A stretch of 39,633 bases of DNA from an uncultured Oscillospiraceae bacterium (GTDB taxonomy: Bacteria; Bacillota; Clostridia; Oscillospirales; Oscillospiraceae), in NCBI GenBank assembly GCA_934590325.1, contig CAKTOW010000017.1:1-39633 (forward strand), given 5' to 3'. The notes under the pieces are model-generated. The model was not told the DNA's origin. It worked only from the letters and a program-made list of their open reading frames with translations, and did not search any database. Shown here piece after piece: positions 23,577 through 31,636 of the stretch. A program made the position numbers and the translations under genes. Numbering within the stretch: position 1 is the stretch's first letter; the number at the start of each line of letters is the position of its first letter.

Positions 23577-24851
23577 ATGGAAAAGAAAGCAGTCGTCAAG
23601 AATTATATTTTCCTTGGCATCATGCTGGGCGCCATGGTCGTCGGCGCCATCATCGGCTGGCTGGCTCCCGGCGCGGCCCCCGTGCTGAAGCCCTTCGGCA
23701 CCGTGTTCATCAACATGATGTTCTGCGTGGTGGTCCCCCTGGTGTTCGTGTCCATCGCGGGCTCCATCGCCAACATGAAGAGCATGAAGCGTGCAGGTAA
23801 GATCATGGGCACCACCGTGGCCACCTTCGTCATCACCGGCGCCATCGCCGCCGTCATCATGTTCGTGCTGATGAAGATCTTCCCCCCGGTCCTGGTCCCC
23901 TGGACCGACATCCCCTCTGAGGAGATGGGCGAGTACGCCTCTATCTCCGACATGATCGTCAACTTCTTCACCGCCAGCGACTTCGTGGGTCTGCTGACCC
24001 GCCGGGCCATGCTGCCCCTGATCGTGTTCTCCGTGCTGTTCGGCTTCGCTACCAACATGGCCGGCGGCCCCGAGACCCTGGTGGCCAAGTGGCTCAACAG
24101 CATGACCGAGGTCATGATGAAGTTCATCAAGATCATCACCTACTACGCTCCCGTGGCTTTCCTGGCTATCTTCGCCGGCCTGGTGGCTGACTACGGTCCG
24201 CAGATCGCCGGCTCCTACGGCCGCGCCATGGCGGTGTACTATCCCCTGTGCTTCATCTACATCTTCACCGCGTTCCCGCTGTTCGCTTGGTTCGGCGGCG
24301 GCAAGCACGGCATCAAGACCATGTTCAAGCACATCGCCAAGCCCGCTATCGTGTCCCTGGGCACCTGCTCCAGCGTGGCCACCATCCCCACCAACATGGA
24401 GGAGGCTGAGGCCACCGGCATCAACAAGGATGTGGCCGAGATGGTCGTTCCTCTGGGTGCTACCATGCACATGGACGGCTCCTGCTTCTCCTGCGTGCTG
24501 AAGATCGCCTTCGTCTGGGGCGTGTTCGGTCAGGATATGGGATGGGGCTCCCTGATCCCCATCGTCCTGGTGGCCGTGCTGTCCTCCGTCGGTATGTCCG
24601 GCGTCCCCGGCGGCGGCTACATCGGCGAGTACATCATCTGCTCCATCTTCTTCCCCAATCAGATGGAGCTGGCCTTCCCCATCCTGGTGGCCATCGGCAA
24701 CCTGGTCGATCCCCCCGCCACTATGATCAACTCCGCCGGCGACTATGTGGTCTGCTACATTGTCTCCCGCTTCGCGGACGGCAAGGACTGGCTGGATAAG
24801 GCTCTGGCCAAGAAGTCCGCTGCTGCCGAGATCACCGAGAAGGCTGAGTAA
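23577..24851 (+). CDS. Dicarboxylate/amino acid:cation symporter (DAACS family)
   Basis: A 424-residue inner-membrane carrier of the GltP/GltPh type, with about eight TM helices and two re-entrant hairpins. Family signs are VVVPLVFVSI early, the HP1-like serine-rich TCSSVATIPTNM, VPLGATMHMDGS (TM7), GVPGGG (HP2) and DPPATMINSAGD (TM8). The usual D-x-x-R-T of TM8 reads DPPAT here, so the Asp/Arg pair that reads acidic substrates is altered and the substrate may not be glutamate or aspartate. AGGAGGAG precedes the start. It lies between dapF and lysA, so uptake of a lysine-pathway-related amino acid is possible but unproven. Confidence 0.92.
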   Translation: MEKKAVVKNYIFLGIMLGAMVVGAIIGWLAPGAAPVLKPFGTVFINMMFCVVVPLVFVSIAGSIANMKSMKRAGKIMGTTVATFVITGAIAAVIMFVLMKIFPPVLVPWTDIPSEEMGEYASISDMIVNFFTASDFVGLLTRRAMLPLIVFSVLFGFATNMAGGPETLVAKWLNSMTEVMMKFIKIITYYAPVAFLAIFAGLVADYGPQIAGSYGRAMAVYYPLCFIYIFTAFPLFAWFGGGKHGIKTMFKHIAKPAIVSLGTCSSVATIPTNMEEAEATGINKDVAEMVVPLGATMHMDGSCFSCVLKIAFVWGVFGQDMGWGSLIPIVLVAVLSSVGMSGVPGGGYIGEYIICSIFFPNQMELAFPILVAIGNLVDPPATMINSAGDYVVCYIVSRFADGKDWLDKALAKKSAAAEITEKAE

Positions 24852-24895
24852 AAAACGGAATATCACCCCCTTTGCTCTCAAAGCAAAACGGGCAG

Positions 24896-24945
24896 GGGGC
24901 TGCGGTGTGGTTGAGCCGCAGCCCCTCCGCCCTCTCTCTTTAGCA
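24896..24945 (+). terminator. Hairpin terminator after the symporter gene
   Basis: GGGGCTGCGG (24897-24906) pairs with CCGCAGCCCC (24917-24926), with further GGGC/GCCC pairing outside. A pyrimidine-rich tail ending CTCTCTTT follows. It is probably a terminator despite the imperfect U-run. Confidence 0.65.
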
Positions 24946-25076
24946 CTTTCGTAAACGACAAACCGAAAACAGAACTGCAATTAACATTTGAGCTCGTATA
25001 TTCGGCTTCGCAGGAGCCTTACCATACATAGGAATCGTCCCGCCTGCAGGCGGGCAGGAGAGAAAGGAACACAACT
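24946..25076 (+). promoter_or_regulatory. lysA leader with a palindromic hairpin
   Basis: No clear sigma-A promoter is visible. The leader contains a perfect 16-bp palindrome, CCCGCCTGCAGGCGGG, at 25039-25054, ending just before the ribosome site (AGAAAGGA). The hairpin may influence lysA translation. The stretch does not show the long conserved helices of a lysine riboswitch. Confidence 0.45.
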
Positions 25077-26375
25077 ATGATCTGTGACAATATCACCGTG
25101 GGCGCCAACGGCCATCTGTACTTCGCCGGACAGGACACCGTGGCGCTGGCGCAGCAGTACGGCACGCCCCTGTATCTGCTGGACGAGGACTACATCCGCC
25201 ACCAGTGCCGGGTGTATCAGAACGCCTTCAAAAAGCACTTCGGCCCCACCAGCCGTCCTCTGTACGCCAGCAAGGCCAACTCCTTCAAGCGCATCTACGA
25301 GATCATGAAGGAGGAGGGCATGGGCATCGACGTGGTGTCCTCCGGTGAGATATACACCGCGCTGCAGGCGGGCTATGACCTGTCCCACGCCTACTTCCAC
25401 AGCAACAACAAGACCGACGAGGACATCGTCTACGGCATGGACAACCACATCGGCTACTTCGTGGCCGACAATGTGGAGGAGATCAAGGCCATCGAGGCCG
25501 AGGCCGCCCGCCGCGGGATAAAGCAGAAGGTGCTGCTGCGCCTGACGCCGGGCATCGACCCCCACACCTACGAGGCCATCGCCACCGGCAAGGTGGACAG
25601 CAAGTTCGGCTCCGCCATCGAGACCGGCCAGGCCGAGGAGATCACCGTCTATACCCTGGCGCAGCCCCATGTGGAGCTGATGGGCTTCCACTGCCACGTG
25701 GGCTCCCAGGTGTTCGGCGAGGACATCTTCGAGCGCGCCGCTGTCATCATGCTGGAGTTCATTGCCGCCATGAAGGAGAAGCACGGCTACATGGCCCAGC
25801 AGCTGGACCTGGGCGGCGGCTACGGCGTGCGGTATGTGGAGAGCGACCCGCACCTGGATGTGGACACCAAGGTGGGCCAGGTAGCCGCGGCCATCAAGAC
25901 GGCCTGCGCCGGCCTGGAGATAGACATGCCCGAGATACACATGGAGCCGGGCCGCAGCATCGTGGGCGCGGCGGGCATGACCCTGTACACCTGCGGCACG
26001 GTGAAGAAGATACCCGGCTACAAGAACTACGTGTCCATCGACGGCGGTATGCCCGACAACCCCCGCTTCGCCCTGTACAAGGCCAACTACACCTGCCTGC
26101 TGGCCAACAAGATGAACGAGAAGTGTGACTTCGAGGCCTCCGTGGTGGGCCGCTGCTGCGAGAGCGGCGACATCATCCAGGAGCACGTGATGCTGCCCGC
26201 CTCCGTGGGGCGGGGCGACACCGTGGCGGTGTGCACCACCGGCGCGTACAACTATTCCATGGCCTCCAACTACAACCGTCTGCCCCGTCCCGCCACCGTG
26301 ATGCTCCGCGGCGGCGAGAACTACGTGGCCATCCGGCGTGAGACCTTCGCCGACCTGTGCGCCTGCGACCTGTAA
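25077..26375 (+). CDS. lysA: Diaminopimelate decarboxylase
   Basis: A 432-residue PLP enzyme (alanine-racemase-type barrel) that decarboxylates meso-diaminopimelate to lysine. The PLP lysine is Lys66 in YASKANS. The HCHVGSQ, GGGYGVRY and EPGRSIVG motifs bind PLP phosphate and substrate, and Cys361-Glu362 in GRCCESGD come from the partner subunit. Length and order are normal for LysA and rule out arginine or ornithine decarboxylases, which lack CESGD in this form. It follows the symporter gene and ends at a strong hairpin. Confidence 0.97.
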   Translation: MICDNITVGANGHLYFAGQDTVALAQQYGTPLYLLDEDYIRHQCRVYQNAFKKHFGPTSRPLYASKANSFKRIYEIMKEEGMGIDVVSSGEIYTALQAGYDLSHAYFHSNNKTDEDIVYGMDNHIGYFVADNVEEIKAIEAEAARRGIKQKVLLRLTPGIDPHTYEAIATGKVDSKFGSAIETGQAEEITVYTLAQPHVELMGFHCHVGSQVFGEDIFERAAVIMLEFIAAMKEKHGYMAQQLDLGGGYGVRYVESDPHLDVDTKVGQVAAAIKTACAGLEIDMPEIHMEPGRSIVGAAGMTLYTCGTVKKIPGYKNYVSIDGGMPDNPRFALYKANYTCLLANKMNEKCDFEASVVGRCCESGDIIQEHVMLPASVGRGDTVAVCTTGAYNYSMASNYNRLPRPATVMLRGGENYVAIRRETFADLCACDL

Positions 26376-26389
26376 CTGCAAAATACACA

Positions 26390-26427
26390 ACGAAAGCAAA
26401 GCCTGCGGACACAGGCTTTGCTTTCGT
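26390..26427. terminator. Hairpin after lysA
   Basis: A perfect 16-bp stem (26390-26405 with 26412-26427) with a 6-nt loop begins 15 bp after the lysA stop codon. The 3' side carries a CTTTGCTTTCG stretch rather than a pure U-run. It directly precedes the promoter of the regulator gene. Confidence 0.8.
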
Positions 26428-26432
26428 GTCCA

Positions 26433-26461
26433 TTGCAATCGGCGGCGCTATCGTGTACAAT
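26433..26461 (+). promoter_or_regulatory. Promoter of the sigma-54-type regulator gene
   Basis: TTGCAA at 26433-26438, a 17-bp spacer and TACAAT at 26456-26461, 32 bp before the ATG. This is a sigma-A-type promoter. Confidence 0.85.
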
Positions 26462-26493
26462 AGCGCCATACCGGAAGAGGGGAGAGAGCGGAA

Positions 26494-28278
26494 ATGGACA
26501 TATTGCAGAGCGTCATGGATTCGTCCTCCCACGCCATGTTCACCATGGACCGGCAGGGCATCGTCACCCACATCAACCGGCAGGCCAAGGAGCGCTTCGG
26601 CCTGTTCAACCACAGCATCTACTCCCACCCCGCCGGAAGGCTGGAGCCGGGCGACATCGTCATCCTGGGAACCTCCGTCATGGGCGCCGACGACGGCAAC
26701 CTGGCGCCGGAGGACCTGGCGGTGCTGGGCATACAGGACCACCGGCTGCACGGCGGCGATATGCTGGCGGCGGTGGGCGTGTACCAGGGCGCGGGCGTAA
26801 AGCCCGTGTACAAGTACCTGCGTAGCGGCGCGGCGGGCCTGTCGCTGGACGTGACGTTCCAGGGCATGCCCATCAATGTCAAGATCACCGACCGCGAAAT
26901 ATCCGTCACCGTACAGGACCGGGTGTATACCATCACCTACTTCATCTGCATCGGCCAGATGGTGGTGCTGGACCGCCGCACCAAGAAGGTGAAATTCTGG
27001 GAGGAAAAGGGCTACTCCGCCCGCAAGGAGGGCATCGGCAGCCTGCTGCGGGGCGGCAGCTTCATCGCCAAAAGCCCGGAGCAGGAGATATGCGTGGTGG
27101 GCTATCACTTCCGCGAATTCTTCGAGGGTGAGCTGTTCGAGGAGCACCTGCGCCAGGTGCTGGACGGGCGGTCCCCCGGCTTTGCCGACATGGCCTACGA
27201 GATAAACGGCTTCGCCCTGCTGGCCTCCATCATGCCCATCCACGACGGCGGGCAGGTGGTGGGCATCATCGTCAAATTCCGCAACATCGAGGACATCCGC
27301 ACCACCATCATGGAGCGCAACACCGCTATCGCGGCGGCGGAGCGCAAATTCCGCGAATCCTCCGAGCGCAGCCTGCCTGGTGAGGTGGGGGACGCCCTGC
27401 TGGGCTGCGGCAGCTCCGCCGCCATGCGCGCGGCGCGGCGCCGTGCCTACAAGCTCAGCCAGATGGACTGCAACATCTTCATCACCGGCGAGCCGGGCAC
27501 CGGCCGGACGAAAATGGCCCAGAGCATCCAGCGTGTGCAGCCCCGGGGCGGCCCCTTCGTCCGTGCGGACTGTTCCGCCATCGACCCGGCCCTGCTGGAC
27601 GCGGAACTGTTCGGCCGCGAGGGCGGCCAGCCGGGCCTGTTCCGGGAGGCCGACGGCGGCACGCTGCTGCTGGACGAGGTGGGCGATATGCCCCTGAGCG
27701 TCCAGGCCAAGCTGCTGAACGCCATCCGCCGGGGCGAGGTGCTGCCGGTGGGCGCTGCCCGTCCCGTGACCGTGGATGTGCGGCTGCTGGCCATCGCGGG
27801 CCCCAACCTCCGTGACGAGGTGGAGACCGGCCGTTTTCGCCAGGATCTGTACTACCGCCTGTCGGCCTTCTCCGTGGAGATGCCGCCCCTGCGGGACTGC
27901 CGTGAGGACATCTACCTCATGGCCAACGAGCTGATGGAGCAGATATGCCAGCGGTACGGGATGCCGGAGAAGTCCCTGTCCGGCGAGGCCTTCAGCAAGC
28001 TCATCAACTACGACTGGCCCGGCAACCTCCGCGAGCTGGAGAACGTGCTGGAGGGCGCGGCGGCCCTGTCGGACTCCGACATCATCTACCCGGAGCACAT
28101 CCGGCTGGAGACCGAGCCCGCGGTGCAGACCCTGCGGCAGCACCTGCGGCAGGAGGAGCGCCGCTACATCCAGCAGACGCTGGCCCAGTGCGGCGGCGAC
28201 CGGCAGCAGGCCATGAAGCTGCTGGACGTGTCCCGCTCGGTATTCTACGAACGCCTGAAGGAGTACGGTCTCCACTGA
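26494..28278 (+). CDS. PAS/AAA/Fis enhancer-binding-type regulator lacking GAFTGA
   Basis: A 594-residue regulator built like sigma-54 activators. The N-terminal 300 residues contain PAS-like sensing modules (MDSSSHAMFTMDRQGIVTHI, later ASIMPIHDGGQVVGIIVKFR). The AAA+ domain (about 310-530) has Walker A GEPGTGRT near 331, GGTLLLDEVGDMP and WPGNLRELENV. A Fis-type HTH closes the protein (DRQQAMKLLDVSRSVFYERL). Between ELFGRE and the Walker B region the loop that should read GAFTGA is missing (GGQPGLFREADGG), so contact with sigma-54 is doubtful. Like TyrR, it may act on sigma-70-type promoters. It stands 49 bp upstream of the D-cysteine desulfhydrase-type gene, its likely target. Confidence 0.9.
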   Translation: MDILQSVMDSSSHAMFTMDRQGIVTHINRQAKERFGLFNHSIYSHPAGRLEPGDIVILGTSVMGADDGNLAPEDLAVLGIQDHRLHGGDMLAAVGVYQGAGVKPVYKYLRSGAAGLSLDVTFQGMPINVKITDREISVTVQDRVYTITYFICIGQMVVLDRRTKKVKFWEEKGYSARKEGIGSLLRGGSFIAKSPEQEICVVGYHFREFFEGELFEEHLRQVLDGRSPGFADMAYEINGFALLASIMPIHDGGQVVGIIVKFRNIEDIRTTIMERNTAIAAAERKFRESSERSLPGEVGDALLGCGSSAAMRAARRRAYKLSQMDCNIFITGEPGTGRTKMAQSIQRVQPRGGPFVRADCSAIDPALLDAELFGREGGQPGLFREADGGTLLLDEVGDMPLSVQAKLLNAIRRGEVLPVGAARPVTVDVRLLAIAGPNLRDEVETGRFRQDLYYRLSAFSVEMPPLRDCREDIYLMANELMEQICQRYGMPEKSLSGEAFSKLINYDWPGNLRELENVLEGAAALSDSDIIYPEHIRLETEPAVQTLRQHLRQEERRYIQQTLAQCGGDRQQAMKLLDVSRSVFYERLKEYGLH

Positions 28279-28327
28279 CCGCTCTTTCCATATATCATCT
28301 TTGCTATTTCACGAAAGGAGAACGAAT

Positions 28328-29284
28328 ATGAAGAATTTACAGGATTTCCCCCGCATCCCCCTGGCGGTGCTGCCCACGCCCATCCAGAAGCTGGAGAATA
28401 TCAGCCGCCTGCTGAACACCAACGTGTATATCAAGCGTGACGACCTGACCGGCATCGGCCTGGGCGGCAACAAGGTGCGCAAGCTGGAGTTCCTGCTGGC
28501 GGACGCCAAGCGCCAGGGCGCGGAGATCGTGTTCACCACCGGCGGTGCCCAGTCCAACCACGCCATGCTGACCGCCGCCTGCGCCAAGAAGCTGGGCATG
28601 ACCCCCATCCTCATTCTGAAGAAGCGCGGCGTCACCGAGCGCAAGGGCAACCAGCTGCTGGAGTACCTCATGGACACCGACGTGCGCTTTATGGACACGG
28701 ACAGCTACGACGACATCTACGCCGAGATGGACCGCGTGGGTCAGGCCAGCGGCAAGAAGTACTACAAGATACCCTGTGGCGGTTCCAACGCCATCGGTGC
28801 CCTGGGCTATGTGAACTGCATGAAGGAGATCGCCGACACGGGCATGCACTTCGACTACGTCTGCTGCGCCGAGGGCAGCGGCGGCACCCACGCCGGTGTG
28901 GCGCTGGGCGCCAAGCTGTTCATGCCGCAGACCCAGGTGGTGGGCCTCATGGTGGACAGCGACCCCTTCGACGTCATCACCACCCGCATCATGCAGGAGA
29001 CTGCCAAATTGCTGGAGCTGGACTTCGTGCCCACCTCCGACGATGTGCACCTGGTGAATATGTGCGGCCCCGGCTATGCCATCCCCTCCCCGGAGGGCAA
29101 CGCCGCTATCCGCATGATGGCCGCCAACGAGGGCCTGTTCCTGGACCCCGTGTACACCGGCAAGGCCTTCGCCGGCCTGGTGCAGCTGGCGAAGGAGGGC
29201 AAATTCAAGCCCACCGACAACGTGCTGTACCTGTATTCCGGCGGCGCCGGCGGCCTGTTCGCCATCGACGTGGACCTGGGCTGA
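28328..29284 (+). CDS. D-cysteine desulfhydrase / ACC deaminase-family PLP enzyme
   Basis: A 318-residue fold-type II PLP enzyme. Lys49 in GGNKVRKLE is the PLP lysine, GGAQSNHA binds the substrate carboxylate, and EGSGGTHAG holds the PLP phosphate. The overall sequence fits D-cysteine desulfhydrase (D-cysteine to pyruvate, sulfide and ammonia). Close relatives act on other D-amino acids or 1-aminocyclopropane carboxylate, so the substrate remains open. Start 28328 follows AAAGGAG. It lies after the regulator gene and before a strong terminator. Cotranscription and regulation by that neighbour are likely. Confidence 0.9.
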   Translation: MKNLQDFPRIPLAVLPTPIQKLENISRLLNTNVYIKRDDLTGIGLGGNKVRKLEFLLADAKRQGAEIVFTTGGAQSNHAMLTAACAKKLGMTPILILKKRGVTERKGNQLLEYLMDTDVRFMDTDSYDDIYAEMDRVGQASGKKYYKIPCGGSNAIGALGYVNCMKEIADTGMHFDYVCCAEGSGGTHAGVALGAKLFMPQTQVVGLMVDSDPFDVITTRIMQETAKLLELDFVPTSDDVHLVNMCGPGYAIPSPEGNAAIRMMAANEGLFLDPVYTGKAFAGLVQLAKEGKFKPTDNVLYLYSGGAGGLFAIDVDLG

Positions 29285-29292
29285 CACAACAG

Positions 29293-29339
29293 AAAAAAAC
29301 ACCCGCCGCAGGCAAGTAAGCCCGCGGCGGGTGTTTTTT
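29293..29339 (+). terminator. Terminator after the desulfhydrase-type gene
   Basis: AAAAAACACCCGCCGC pairs with GCGGCGGGTGTTTTTT around a loop of about 13 nt. The stem is long, A-rich on the left and T-rich on the right, so it works both ways. Confidence 0.93.
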
Positions 29340-29502
29340 GGTTTACATAATGGCAAAATGTCGCCCGGAAGTGACAGCTTGCAAGGAGTGATAGGTGGAC
29401 TTTACAGGGTGTTTTTGGTAAGATAGGGCCATGAAGCGAGAGGATCGGCAGCCCGCGTCCCCGCCGCAGGGCGGGCACGCGGAGCAGAAAGGAGAAACGC
29501 CC

Positions 29503-30033
29503 ATGAACTTTGGAGAGAAATTGCAGGCGCTGCGCAAGGCCCGGGGCTGGAGCCAGGAGGAGCTGGCGGGGCAGATACACGTGTCCCGGCAGACACTGTC
29601 CAAGTGGGAAAGCGGCGGCGCCGTTCCGGATACGGAGAACGTCATCGCTCTCAGCCGCCTGTTCGGCGTCAGCACGGACTATCTGCTGCTGGCGGAGGGC
29701 GAGGCCGCGGCCGCGCCGGTGGCGGCTCCTGCGGCGAAGAAATGGCCGACGGCGCGCAGGGTGTGGCTGGTGATACTCATTGTGGCCCTGCTGGCGCAGA
29801 TCGGCCTGCGGATATGGGGCAGCGTGGCCATGGGAAAGGCGGCGGTCTACGGCGGCGGTCAGGTCTACTCTGAGGCGGTGACGGCGCTGTACTACCTGAA
29901 CGACCGGTATAACCTCACATGGCTGACACTGCTGGTATATGGCATGACCATCGCCGGATTTGTGGGCACCGTGCTGTACAAGCCCGTGCGGGAGTTCTTG
30001 CGCGGCGAGGTGCTGGGCGAGAAAAAAGGTTGA
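29503..30033 (+). CDS. XRE-family HTH protein with a membrane-bound C-terminus
   Basis: A 176-residue protein. Residues 1-65 are a Cro/CI-type helix-turn-helix (FGEKLQALRKARGWSQEELA, VSRQTLSKWESGGAVPD). An Ala/Pro linker leads to two hydrophobic segments (VWLVILIVALLAQIGL; LTLLVYGMTIAGFVG). Start 29503 follows AAAGGAG. A possible promoter is TGGACT, 17 bp, TAAGAT just upstream. Membrane-tethered XRE proteins are common in Firmicutes and may sense envelope state. The target is unknown. The adjacent DUF2798 membrane gene has its own promoter but is a plausible partner. Confidence 0.85.
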   Translation: MNFGEKLQALRKARGWSQEELAGQIHVSRQTLSKWESGGAVPDTENVIALSRLFGVSTDYLLLAEGEAAAAPVAAPAAKKWPTARRVWLVILIVALLAQIGLRIWGSVAMGKAAVYGGGQVYSEAVTALYYLNDRYNLTWLTLLVYGMTIAGFVGTVLYKPVREFLRGEVLGEKKG

Positions 30034-30062
30034 CATAACAAATGCGTTACGTTTCCAAACCA

Positions 30063-30168
30063 TTGACATTTCCCGCCCGGTGTGGTAAAAGAATACAGAC
30101 GCGTAGCGCACTGCGGTGCCTGCGAAGCGTATCGCCTTCCGGCGGTGCGCTTTCTTTTTTTTAGGAGG
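30063..30168 (+). promoter_or_regulatory. Promoter and terminator-like leader of the DUF2798 gene
   Basis: TTGACA at 30063-30068, a 17-bp spacer and TAAAAG at 30086-30091 form the promoter. In the leader, AGCGCAC (30105-30111) pairs with GTGCGCT (30145-30151), followed by a 12-nt U-rich run (30151-30162). The ribosome site AGGAGG (30163-30168) comes immediately after. This has the form of an intrinsic terminator or attenuator in the 5' leader. Confidence 0.6.
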
Positions 30169-30177
30169 AAAGATACA

Positions 30178-30675
30178 ATGCCAAGGAACAGAACACAGGG
30201 GCTCATTTTCGGTATCATCATGTCGTACAGCATGGCCGTCGGCATGGAGATATACAACAACGCCATACAGCAGGGCGTCCATCTGCAGCCCGGCGGCTTC
30301 ACCAACCTGACCTACGCCGTGGTGGGCAAGGCGCTGGTGGAGGCGCTGTTCATGGGGCTCATCGTCATCGCCGTGTCGGAGCTGTGGGGCAACCGGCTGG
30401 GGGCGAAGCTGGCCGCCAGGGTCTGCGACCCGGCGAAGGATAACCCGTTTTTCTGCCGCCTTATGCGGCAGGGCTGCACCGCGCTGGTCATGTGCCCCTC
30501 CATGTGCCTGATGGCCACCATCATTTTCAGCCTTATTCTGGGCGGTGCGTCGGTATGGCAGCTGCCAGTAAAGTGGTTCGGCACGCTGCTGAAGAACTTC
30601 CCCATGGCGTTCTTCTGGAATATGTTCGCCGCGGGGCCGTTCACCAACTGGGTCTGCGGAAGGCTGTTCAGATAA
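30178..30675 (+). CDS. DUF2798-type membrane protein
   Basis: A 165-residue integral membrane protein with about four hydrophobic segments (GLIFGIIMSYSMAVGMEIYN, ALVEALFMGLIVIAVSELWG, LVMCPSMCLMATIIFSLI, FPMAFFWNMFAAGPFTNWV). The pattern with MSYSMAV near the start and AGPFTNWVCG at the end matches DUF2798. No enzymatic motif is visible and the role is unknown. Start 30178 follows AGGAGG. The longer frame from 30082 would include the leader hairpin and is rejected. Confidence 0.88.
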   Translation: MPRNRTQGLIFGIIMSYSMAVGMEIYNNAIQQGVHLQPGGFTNLTYAVVGKALVEALFMGLIVIAVSELWGNRLGAKLAARVCDPAKDNPFFCRLMRQGCTALVMCPSMCLMATIIFSLILGGASVWQLPVKWFGTLLKNFPMAFFWNMFAAGPFTNWVCGRLFR

Positions 30676-30705
30676 AAAAAGACCGGCTCACGCCGGCCTT
30701 TTTTA
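30674..30705. terminator. Bidirectional terminator between the DUF2798 and lysozyme genes
   Basis: A-run, GACCGGC, loop TCAC, GCCGGCC and T-run, with one mismatch in the stem. It ends both convergent transcripts: its left arm touches the DUF2798 stop and its right arm the GH25 gene end. Confidence 0.92.
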
Positions 30706-30707
30706 TG

Positions 30708-31634
30708 TCAACCTACAGGTACGAATTCCACGTTCAGGTCCACGATCTCGTTCATGCCGTCCAGCCGTGCCTCGGCGTCGTACTGCCACACATCGAAGCG
30801 GTAGTAGAAGTCCGGCCAGTCGCCGTAGTCGGCGATCCACAGCCTGTAGTCCGTCAGGGACCGCAGATCGTAGCGGTAGTAGCCCTGCTGGCGGTTCATG
30901 TACACACCGGCATCATAGCCGCCCTTTTCGATAATGGCGCAGAAGGTGCGGGCCTGCGCCGTCAGCAGCAGATCGCCATTGTCGGCGGTGCGGGAGTCCA
31001 CTGTATGCACCGGCTCCCAGTCGAAGTACACCGGCAGCTGCAGCGCCCGGCCATTCAGCAGCCGCAGGACGTACAGCGCCTCGTCGGCGGCCTCCCGCAG
31101 GGTGGTGGCCTGGGAGAACATATACACGCCCACATCGACCCCGGCGGCCCTGGCCCCGGCGTAGTAGCTCTCAAAGGAGCGGTCCGGGTACAGGGTGCCC
31201 TCGTCTCCGTAGCCCCGCAGGCCGATGCGCAGATAGGCGAAGTCCACGCCCTGCTTCTTCAGAGCGCTCCAGTCGATGGCGCCCTGGTGGTTGGACACGT
31301 CCACGCCCCAGCGTGTGGCGTACTCCGTGCCCAGATAGCGGACGCGCTGGCCGGGCGTACCGTCGTCGTTCTCGTCCCGGCGGAAGTCCTCCGCCAGCAA
31401 TCCGGCGGGCGTCACGCCCTCATGGGGCGTCAGCCATACCATGTTGGCGCCGTCGTTGATGTACACCTGCCCCTCATGGGGATCGGGCTCCGGCTCCGGC
31501 TCCGCGGAATGGCTGCGCAGCGACAGCACGACCGCCGCCAGCAGGGCGATGAGCACGATGCCCGCCGCCGTCAGCAGCAGTATCGGCGTCAGTCCCCGGC
31601 GCCGTCTGCGCCGGGGAGTGGTGGTGTATTCCAT
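30708..31634 (-). CDS. GH25 lysozyme-type muramidase, membrane-anchored
   Basis: A 308-residue cell-wall hydrolase. After an Arg-rich start, residues about 16-38 form a TM signal anchor and a Glu/Pro linker follows. The GH25 domain (about 105-308) has Asp112 in WGVDVSNHQGAIDW, Asp205 and Glu207 in YFDWEP, and the closing DLNVEF. GH25 enzymes cleave the MurNAc-GlcNAc bond of peptidoglycan. It is anchored outside the membrane, probably for wall remodelling. Its ribosome site GAGGGG overlaps the end of rlmA, so the two are translated together. Confidence 0.93.
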   Translation of the reverse strand: MEYTTTPRRRRRRGLTPILLLTAAGIVLIALLAAVVLSLRSHSAEPEPEPDPHEGQVYINDGANMVWLTPHEGVTPAGLLAEDFRRDENDDGTPGQRVRYLGTEYATRWGVDVSNHQGAIDWSALKKQGVDFAYLRIGLRGYGDEGTLYPDRSFESYYAGARAAGVDVGVYMFSQATTLREAADEALYVLRLLNGRALQLPVYFDWEPVHTVDSRTADNGDLLLTAQARTFCAIIEKGGYDAGVYMNRQQGYYRYDLRSLTDYRLWIADYGDWPDFYYRFDVWQYDAEARLDGMNEIVDLNVEFVPVG

Positions 31635-31636
31635 CT

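Noticed and set aside
24946..25076. Lysine riboswitch upstream of lysA
   Set aside because: The leader is too short and lacks the five-helix L-box layout; only one short palindrome is visible.
23574..26438. Two very long minus-strand frames opposite the symporter and lysA genes
   Set aside because: Low-complexity His/Gly/Asp- and Val/His-rich translations with no ribosome sites; both are shadows of clear genes.
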